NCBI GenBank assembly: GCA_045597645.1
Contig: JAZLKM010000025.1
Span: forward strand, 6,267 to 70,266
Source: JAKSSE01 sp045597645
GTDB lineage: Bacteria; Bacillota; Clostridia; Lachnospirales; Lachnospiraceae
Direction: 5' to 3'
DNA: 64,000 bases
The notes beneath the pieces are model-generated. The model searched no databases and was not told the origin of the DNA. It saw only the letters and a program-made list of their open reading frames with translations. Both the position numbers and the translations under genes were made by a program. This document shows, piece by piece, positions 17,824-23,385 of this stretch; the stretch's first letter is position 1; each line of letters opens with the position of its first letter.

Positions 17824-18653
17824 GATATAAATTCCTTTATCTTGTCAATGTCTCTCGCTGCAAGCTCACGCCCGTGCTCATAGTAGGACCTAATCTTGTC
17901 AGTCTTATTTTCAAAGTGACCTATGCTGTCTATCTCAGGGCGAATGATTAGAGCCTTACCTGCCTGCTGCAGCTTCATAAGCTTACTCATCTGCTTAGCG
18001 TACTCTATACTTCTTACCATCATCGCCTCAGCCACTTTGGGATAGGTATTCTTGTAGCAGGTATTTATGATGAGTCGCATTTTCGAATAATCAGTGGGAA
18101 AATCACCATCTTTTCTAGTGAGAATCACCACAAGCTTGTCACATCCCTGCTCCAAAGCCCTCTCAAACGGAATCGAATCAACAATCGAGCCATCCAGGTA
18201 CTTACTTCCATCGATGCTCACAGGCTGGCACACCAGCGCCACTGAGCATGATGCCTTACAAACCGAAAGAAGCTTCTCCTTGTCATTCTCTATGCTGAAA
18301 TACTCAGGCTTTCCGGTCTCACAATTGACCGCTACATACTCGCTCTTCGCCTCATTTTGGAAAAATGCTGTGTAGTCAAACTCCGGCTGGTCGTAAGTCA
18401 GCATCTTATCCAAATCAAGATACTTCGCACTTTCACGAATCTGCCCCAGTCCATAGTATGGGTCTGCATTCTCATGGCTTATTACCTTGAGGCATCTGCC
18501 CACCTGGCCTGACAAAAAGTTCATTGCATTGCCCGCGCCTGAAGACACGCCATTTACATATGGAAATTCAATATTCTGTTCCTGCAGGTAATCTAAAACT
18601 CCCGCTGTAAAAACTCCTCTGAAGGAGCCTCCTTCAAGTACAAGGCCTGTCAT
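17820..18653 (-). CDS. Patatin-like phospholipase, first gene of the acyl-synthesis operon
   Basis: A 277-residue patatin-family hydrolase, a paralogue of the protein at 3926-4759. It has the oxyanion loop EGGSFRG, the nucleophile elbow GVSSG (Ser37) and the aspartate in YLDGSIVDSIPFE (Asp154). It is the first gene after the TetR-facing promoter, with GGAGAAAAG just upstream of the ATG, and overlaps plsC by four bases. A hydrolase next to an acyltransferase suggests lipid remodelling: release of an acyl chain from, or editing of, a membrane lipid that carries the operon's product. That is inference; the family assignment is firm. Confidence 0.9.
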   Translation of the reverse strand: MTGLVLEGGSFRGVFTAGVLDYLQEQNIEFPYVNGVSSGAGNAMNFLSGQVGRCLKVISHENADPYYGLGQIRESAKYLDLDKMLTYDQPEFDYTAFFQNEAKSEYVAVNCETGKPEYFSIENDKEKLLSVCKASCSVALVCQPVSIDGSKYLDGSIVDSIPFERALEQGCDKLVVILTRKDGDFPTDYSKMRLIINTCYKNTYPKVAEAMMVRSIEYAKQMSKLMKLQQAGKALIIRPEIDSIGHFENKTDKIRSYYEHGRELAARDIDKIKEFIS

Positions 18654-18714
18654 CTTTTCTCCACAAATGTAACTTAACGGACAACTGTTGCTTTTTTCTT
18701 CTCAAACGTCTAAC

Positions 18715-18743
18715 ATTATACGAGAAGAAAAATATACAAACAA
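18715..18743 (-). promoter_or_regulatory. Promoter of the acyl-synthesis operon
   Basis: On the minus strand TTGTTT (18738-18743) and a perfect TATAAT (18715-18720) are separated by 17 bases. They lie 62 bases upstream of the patatin start at 18653, with the TetR operator immediately upstream. Confidence 0.7.
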
Positions 18744-18752
18744 TGGTCAATT

Positions 18753-18772
18753 TAGGTAACATTTGTTACCTA
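18753..18772. promoter_or_regulatory. Probable TetR operator
   Basis: TAGGTAACA and TGTTACCTA form a perfect 9-bp inverted repeat separated by two bases, in the divergent region between the operon and the TetR gene. Its position ten bases upstream of the operon's -35 element fits an operator for the TetR protein encoded next door, acting on one or both promoters. The rest of the region (18654-18912) includes a hairpin in the TetR leader (TGCCACACGT/ATGTGTGGCA, 18860-18885). Confidence 0.7.
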
Positions 18773-18912
18773 TCTTACTGTTAGCGGCTTATGCGCCATT
18801 TTCTTACATATACAAGCATTATTAGCGCAGCGTGTGAGGATGACCATTTCACCTAACGATGCCACACGTACAAATATGTGTGGCAGGCACGATTCGTCTA
18901 CAGGAGAATATA

Positions 18913-19461
18913 ATGAACGAGCAGGACAACAGAGTTATTAAGACAAAAAAAGCCATCAGGGATGCTCTTTTCTCCCTTCTGGCCGAAAAACCAATAAATA
19001 AAATAAGTATATCCGAAGTATCCGAGGTGGCTCAGATTAACCGCAAGACCTTCTATGCTCACTACAACTGCATAGACGATGTGCTGGTGGAGCTGGAGGA
19101 TGAGGTCGTGGAAAGTATCGATGCCTACCTAAATAGCTGCATGATTGATGAGTTCGGGTTAACCCCCGCATACTTCCTTCAGTTCATCAACACCATGTAT
19201 GCCAGCAACCCAGAGTTCTATGAGAACCTCACCTCGCTGCGCAACTACAACTTTATCGTGGAGAAGCTCAAGACGCTTTTGAAAAAAGCTCTCCTAAAAA
19301 ACATGGTCATTCCAGGTGACAACCAGTACAAGACAGAGCTGCGAATGGAGTACATTGTAAGCGGAGTTGCCGCTGTCTATGTAAGATGGCTAAAGGATGG
19401 CAAGCCATGCTCATTTGAAGAAATATCGCAGCTATTGCTGGAAGTAATTGTGGAGGGGTAA
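18913..19461 (+). CDS. TetR/AcrR family transcriptional regulator
   Basis: A 182-residue regulator with an N-terminal TetR helix-turn-helix (KTKKAIRDALFSLLAEKPINKISISEVSEVAQINRKTFYAHY) and a helical ligand-binding C-terminal domain. I start it at the ATG at 18913 because AGGAG lies about seven bases upstream. It is divergent from the ten-gene acyl operon and the palindrome between them is a plausible operator. The protein therefore most likely senses an acyl-CoA, the operon's product or a membrane stress and represses the operon; the ligand is unknown. A strong bidirectional terminator follows the stop. Confidence 0.9.
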   Translation: MNEQDNRVIKTKKAIRDALFSLLAEKPINKISISEVSEVAQINRKTFYAHYNCIDDVLVELEDEVVESIDAYLNSCMIDEFGLTPAYFLQFINTMYASNPEFYENLTSLRNYNFIVEKLKTLLKKALLKNMVIPGDNQYKTELRMEYIVSGVAAVYVRWLKDGKPCSFEEISQLLLEVIVEG

Positions 19462-19491
19462 ATAAAAAGGCCGGCTTATGCCGGCTCTTTA
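19462..19491. terminator. Bidirectional terminator, copy 1 of an identical 30-bp repeat
   Basis: GCCGGC-TTAT-GCCGGC with flanking A and T tracts, usable from the TetR gene (plus) and from the small gene at 19498 (minus). All 30 bases are repeated without change at 20548-20577. Confidence 0.85.
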
Positions 19492-19497
19492 ATATCA

Positions 19498-19692
19498 TCA
19501 TACAAAAAACTGTGTCATCTCCTCCGCCGACAGTTCAGCAACTTTTTTACCATTAACAGCAAGGTACTTTGATAGCGCCAGTAGATTTACTACACCCTTC
19601 GGCGGTTCTCTGTAAGGATCCGGCATATCATAATATGTATCCGGCAGCTCCCTGCCCTCCATATACCTTGGTCTATTCCCATTCAGCATCAT
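19498..19692 (-). CDS. Small protein paired with the XRE-GNAT gene (64 residues)
   Basis: I do not recognise a named family. The protein has a polar proline/tyrosine-rich first half (RPRYMEGRELPDTYYDMPDPY) and a helical second half (VVNLLALSKYLAVNGKKVAELSAEEMTQFF). The start ATGATG follows GGAGG and lies inside the last 20 bases of the XRE-GNAT gene, so the two are coupled. The terminator repeat follows six bases after its stop. Such a tightly coupled small gene next to an XRE protein resembles a toxin-antitoxin or other selfish module, but no toxin or antitoxin signature is visible in this protein itself. Confidence 0.7.
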   Translation of the reverse strand: MMLNGNRPRYMEGRELPDTYYDMPDPYREPPKGVVNLLALSKYLAVNGKKVAELSAEEMTQFFV

Positions 19693-20494
19693 ATACCTCC
19701 AACAATTCTAGAGCCGCTTCTTCTCTCAACATAAATTGATAGTCATGCTGAACTCCTAAGTATTCGGCACCAAAAGCATCGCAATAGTGCTGAAGTAAAT
19801 CCCTGTTAGCAGCGAAGCCATGCATAACCCCTGCGTATCCCCAGTCTCGCGATTTTTTTGCCACTATTGCAAAAAGATGACCTCCTACGCCTTCATATTT
19901 CTTATATCCTGAAATCTTTTTATTATTGTGTGGAGCGGCTGACATCCAGACTATATACGCAGCTTGAGACACCTCATCATTAGTGACTCCTACTAATCCT
20001 TGTATCTTGCCATCATGCAACGTTGCAAGCGCATATATTTCAACTCCTTTTGGCAGCTTACTCCAATTAACATTCCATCCACTCTTCTTGCTATATCCTG
20101 CTAATGCGGATTTAGTCTCTATCCGATATACAACAGTCTCACATATCTTTCCCGTAGCACAATCTACTAAGCATGGAGTCAATGTGTCTATCTCTACATC
20201 TACACAGCCCCTAAGTATTCGCTCGTTCAATGAATCAAAATATCTAAGATTTCTGTCTAATGCGCTAAGCTTGAGATCACTATCTATAGGCTGCGATACA
20301 TCAATCAGCAAATCATTAATGCTACAGTTCAATGCGAAACTTAGCCTATATAACATTTCGCCGCTTGCAGAAAAAAGCGTTTTTCGCCCCTGCTCATAAT
20401 CCTGTAGTGAGCGCAGATTCACCCCGCTTATCTCTGCCAGTTCGCTTTGGCTAATCCCCATATTTTGCCTTATCTGTTTTAGTGTACTGCTCAT
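19673..20494 (-). CDS. XRE helix-turn-helix protein fused to a GNAT-like domain
   Basis: A 273-residue fusion. Residues 1-70 are a classic XRE/Cro helix-turn-helix (IRQNMGISQSELAEISGVNLRSLQDYEQGRKT). From about residue 150 to 260 the sequence looks like a GNAT acetyltransferase fold: VEIYALATLHDGKIQGLVGV strands, GVGGHLFAIVAKKSRDWG as the acetyl-CoA pyrophosphate loop region, and DLLQHYCDAFGAEYLG near the end. A strong AAAGGAGG site precedes the ATG. A near-consensus promoter with an overlapping palindrome lies just upstream, which suggests autoregulation. The GNAT call is from pattern, not an alignment, and is less certain than the XRE domain. Confidence 0.8.
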   Translation of the reverse strand: MSSTLKQIRQNMGISQSELAEISGVNLRSLQDYEQGRKTLFSASGEMLYRLSFALNCSINDLLIDVSQPIDSDLKLSALDRNLRYFDSLNERILRGCVDVEIDTLTPCLVDCATGKICETVVYRIETKSALAGYSKKSGWNVNWSKLPKGVEIYALATLHDGKIQGLVGVTNDEVSQAAYIVWMSAAPHNNKKISGYKKYEGVGGHLFAIVAKKSRDWGYAGVMHGFAANRDLLQHYCDAFGAEYLGVQHDYQFMLREEAALELLEVYDAEWE

Positions 20495-20513
20495 CTACCG
20501 CCTCCTTTTATAT

Positions 20514-20542
20514 ACTATACGGAAATATCCGTACAATGTCAA
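20514..20542 (-). promoter_or_regulatory. Promoter and likely operator of the XRE-GNAT gene
   Basis: On the minus strand TTGACA (20537-20542) and TATAGT (20514-20519) are 17 bases apart. The palindrome TACGGA-N4-TCCGTA (20518-20533) fills the spacer, the normal position for repression by a small XRE protein. Confidence 0.78.
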
Positions 20543-20547
20543 GACGG

Positions 20548-20577
20548 ATAAAAAGGCCGGCTTATGCCGGCTCTTTA
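20548..20577. terminator. Bidirectional terminator, copy 2 of the identical 30-bp repeat
   Basis: Same 30 bases as 19462-19491 (GCCGGC-TTAT-GCCGGC stem, A and T tracts). It sits downstream of the DUF554 gene and nuclease relic and six bases beyond the -35 element of the XRE-GNAT gene. Together the copies bracket the module exactly. Confidence 0.85.
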
Positions 20578-20598
20578 CTTTTTATCGCATAAATATAT

Positions 20599-20884
20599 CT
20601 ACAGAAGCTTCTTGAATTCCTCTTCGGACATGCCTGCTTTTTGCGCTGCAATGTCGATTTGAAGCAGTCCTTCCTTTACAAGTTCTATTAAGTTGGCTCT
20701 TATTCCTTCTGCTCTGCCCTCTGCCAACAATTTTTTCCATCACTTCAGACATAGCTGACCCACCTCCCTCCATCGATTTCAATTCCTTCGCTCTTGATAA
20801 GTTTACCGCCCAAATCCGCAGATTAGCTCCGCCAGCGGTAAAACGCCATCTAGCAAGAAATAATAAAGCCGCCCTTCCAATCAC
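20599..20884 (-). pseudogene. Relic of an Rpn-type (PD-(D/E)XK) nuclease C-terminus, frameshifted
   Basis: Reading minus from the ATG at 20752 gives MSEVMEK, and then one frame away LLAEGRAEGIRANLIEL followed by VKEGLLQIDIAAQKAGMSEE and EFKKLL with a stop at 20599-20601. The EGRAEG-rich helix followed by a short AAQKAGMSEEEFKKLL end is typical of the C-terminal tail of Rpn/PDDEXK transposase-like nucleases. The two frames are joined by removing one A from the run at 20731-20736, so a single-base insertion has broken it. Upstream sequence to 20884 continues as open frame but shows no nuclease core. I judge it a decayed fragment; the 100-residue open frame across it (20582-20884) is probably not a functional gene. 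Confidence 0.5.
20812..20842. repeat. TTTACCGC...GCGGTAAA palindrome, copy 3
   Basis: An 8-bp inverted repeat with a 15-base loop inside the relic region, sharing its core with the palindromes at 3724 and 5662. Confidence 0.35.
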
Positions 20885-21592
20885 TTACGGCCAGAATGCG
20901 CACACCAGCAGTCCTGGCAGCATATTGGCCACCTTGATTTTCTTGTCTCGAATCAGATTCAATCCTACGCAGAATATCATTACTGATCCCACGTATGATA
21001 AATGTGCAAGTGCTGTCTCTGACATGAACGGACCGGCGAACATAGCTGCCACAGTGACAATGCCCTGCAGCAGGAAAACAGGAATAGCTGAGAACACCGC
21101 GCCCTTGCCTCTTGAAGCAGTCATAATACAGATTATGATACAGTCGAGGATTCCCTTTGCCAGTAGAATTGAATAGTCATGGTAGATGCCATCCATGATG
21201 GAGCCCACGATAGCCATGGCACCAATGCACACCGTACAAGACGCATCTACGAATGCTCCAATGAACTGGTTATCGCCCTCACTCTTGCTTTTAACCTTAA
21301 GCCACGCGCCAAAGGTCTCTATGCGCTTGTCGATGTCGATAATCTCTCCTATGATTGTACCTACTGCTATAGATACAATCATCATCATGCTTCCCTCGGT
21401 GGAAAATGCTCCGTCCTTATATACGAGCATCTTTTCCATTACTCCGCCTATAGCCACAAACATGACCGTGGTACCGCAGACATTTGTGAGCGCCTCGCCC
21501 ATCTGGGGCTTAACCCACTTTTTGAGCACAAATCCCACTATTCCACCAACTAATATCAATACTGTATTTAATATAGTTCCCAATCCTGGCAT
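20885..21592 (-). CDS. DUF554 family membrane protein (YdfK-like)
   Basis: A hydrophobic protein of about 235 residues with roughly seven membrane segments. MPGLGTILNTVLILVGGIVG at the start and the IVSIAVGTIIGEIIDIDKRIE block are characteristic of DUF554, whose members (such as B. subtilis YdfK) are predicted transporters of unknown substrate. I choose the ATG at 21592, because GGAGAAG precedes it and other members start at the GTILNT motif; an upstream ATG at 21616 adds eight residues. It follows recO by 47 bases on the same strand and could be the last gene of the era-recO unit. Confidence 0.88.
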   Translation of the reverse strand: MPGLGTILNTVLILVGGIVGFVLKKWVKPQMGEALTNVCGTTVMFVAIGGVMEKMLVYKDGAFSTEGSMMMIVSIAVGTIIGEIIDIDKRIETFGAWLKVKSKSEGDNQFIGAFVDASCTVCIGAMAIVGSIMDGIYHDYSILLAKGILDCIIICIMTASRGKGAVFSAIPVFLLQGIVTVAAMFAGPFMSETALAHLSYVGSVMIFCVGLNLIRDKKIKVANMLPGLLVCAFWP

Positions 21593-21639
21593 CTCTATCT
21601 TCTCCATCGTTATCAATTGTTATAGCATTGCTGGCAAAA

Positions 21640-22371
21640 TCATATCACATCCAGCGACTTGAACGGATGTCGCATATACACCTTTTTCAGTTCATTCACA
21701 TGACCGAAAAATTCCTTTTCCACCTCCGGCGTCAATGTAAATGTATATAGCTTAGTAAGTGGCGCGGACACCACGTACTGCATTGTATACAGTGCTGACT
21801 GTGATATGCTATTGCCGCCAATCTTACTGACGCAGTCATCACACACCAGCCCGCCATGTCCTGCATTAAAGTAATGCAAATCCTCTTTTTTATTACATTT
21901 GACACATCCATCAAGGCGCGGAGACTCACCGTTTACCACCAGCATTCTAAGCTCAAAAATATGCTGCAATGTCTTTAGTGGCAGCCTCTTTTGCGACAAC
22001 ACATTTATTGTTATATACAAAAGCTTTAAGAGCTCTCTGTCATCCTCATTCTCGCGGCTATAGTAATCTGCAACCTCCAGAAAATAGAACCCATAGCAGG
22101 CCGCCTCGTAATCCACTGCCAGATCTCTAAAGTATTCAGTGATGCGCGCTTTAGACGCAGTATAAGCATTTCGACCAGGGTAAATGGTAAATTCACCAAA
22201 AGCAAAGGGATTGGCCGCTGCAAGCATGCTGCTGCCCGGACGCCTGGCCCCTTTTACAAAGGCTGTTATCTTGCCTCTCTCCTTGGTGAGTATCACCAAT
22301 CTCTTGTCATAATCAGACACCGGGGTGGCACTTATAACCATCCCGGTGACTGTAATTTCTCCATCACTCAT
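21640..22371 (-). CDS. recO: DNA repair protein RecO
   Basis: RecO works with RecR in the RecF pathway to load RecA on gapped DNA. The 243-residue protein has the N-terminal OB fold (VTGMVISATPVSDYDKRLVILTKERGKITAFVKGARRP) and the C-terminal zinc-binding cysteines (CVKCNKK and CDDC). Its ATG directly follows the era stop codon (TAAATG), so the era-recO pair is translationally coupled, as in many Firmicutes. Confidence 0.95.
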   Translation of the reverse strand: MSDGEITVTGMVISATPVSDYDKRLVILTKERGKITAFVKGARRPGSSMLAAANPFAFGEFTIYPGRNAYTASKARITEYFRDLAVDYEAACYGFYFLEVADYYSRENEDDRELLKLLYITINVLSQKRLPLKTLQHIFELRMLVVNGESPRLDGCVKCNKKEDLHYFNAGHGGLVCDDCVSKIGGNSISQSALYTMQYVVSAPLTKLYTFTLTPEVEKEFFGHVNELKKVYMRHPFKSLDVI

Positions 22372-23289
22372 TTACTTTCTCAACTGCTTCTCGTCGTATC
22401 CAAAGTTCTTTACCAGAAAATCTGACTCACGCCAGTTTTCCTTGACCTTAACCCATAGCTTAAGATTGACTCTCGCATCTACCAGTCGCTCAATCTCATA
22501 TCTGGCGTTGCTGCCTATTTTTTTGAGCATCTCGCCGCCTTTTCCTATTATGATTCCCTTATGGCTATCCTTTTCACATACTATGGTAGCCTCGATATCA
22601 TACATGTATCCGTCACGAATCTTCTTTTCGTTCATGATATCAACACTGACAGCGATGCCGTGCGGCACCTCCTTGTCCAGAGCGTGCAGGCATTTTTCTC
22701 TGATGATTTCAGCGGTAATCGCACGCATGGGCTGGTCGGTCACAGTGTCCTCGTCATAAAGCATAGGACCATATGGAAGATACTTAAATATCTGGTCAAC
22801 CAGAGTATCGCAGTTTTCTCCGCTTCTGGCGCACACCGGCACTATTTCGGCGAAATCCATCTTCTGACTGTAGCTTGTGATGACCTCAAGTACCTTTTCC
22901 TTGTTAACAGAGTCTATCTTGTTGATTACCAGAATGACCGGAAGCTTTGCCTTTGACAGCATCTTGAGAATGCTCTCATCCTGCGGACCCACAAAGGTAT
23001 CCGGCTCAACTAGATACAAGATTACATCCACATCTCTAAGTGTAGACTCCGCAGACTTCACCATGTATTCGCCCAGCTTATTTTTAGCCTTGTGCATACC
23101 GGGGGTATCCACAAATACTATCTGACCCTTTTCGGTGTCAGTATATACTGTCTGGATTTTGTTTCTTGTGGTCTGCGGCTTGTTACTGGTTATAGCAATC
23201 TTCTGGCCTACCAGTGTGTTCATCAATGTTGATTTTCCAACGTTTGGGCGTCCTATAATGGTTGCAAAGCCTGTCTTAATTTCAGCCAT
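22372..23289 (-). CDS. era: GTPase Era
   Basis: An essential GTPase that binds the 3' end of 16S rRNA and helps mature the 30S subunit. The 305 residues show G1 GRPNVGKST, G3 DTPGM, G4 NKID, and the C-terminal KH domain (KIRDGYMYDIEATIVCEKDSHKGIIIGKGG). Length and order are normal. It is followed without a gap by recO. The upstream neighbour, the M16C protease gene, ends 96 bases before its start, with a possible weak hairpin and T6 tract in between. Confidence 0.97.
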   Translation of the reverse strand: MAEIKTGFATIIGRPNVGKSTLMNTLVGQKIAITSNKPQTTRNKIQTVYTDTEKGQIVFVDTPGMHKAKNKLGEYMVKSAESTLRDVDVILYLVEPDTFVGPQDESILKMLSKAKLPVILVINKIDSVNKEKVLEVITSYSQKMDFAEIVPVCARSGENCDTLVDQIFKYLPYGPMLYDEDTVTDQPMRAITAEIIREKCLHALDKEVPHGIAVSVDIMNEKKIRDGYMYDIEATIVCEKDSHKGIIIGKGGEMLKKIGSNARYEIERLVDARVNLKLWVKVKENWRESDFLVKNFGYDEKQLRK

Positions 23290-23385
23290 ATATGCTCCTA
23301 TGTATCATTCTTTTCATTAAAAAATATCATTTGATAGCCGAATGTCGCCATCTCACGGGCGATGTCATCTCGTGGCTACTGTCAT

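Noticed and set aside
18654..18912. FapR-type operator controlling the acyl operon
   Set aside because: The palindrome does not resemble the FapR site, and a TetR gene is directly adjacent.
20582..20884. 100-residue open frame on the minus strand as an intact gene
   Set aside because: Its C-terminal half is low-complexity Arg/Ser sequence in the wrong frame; the meaningful tail is in the neighbouring frame after a one-base slip.
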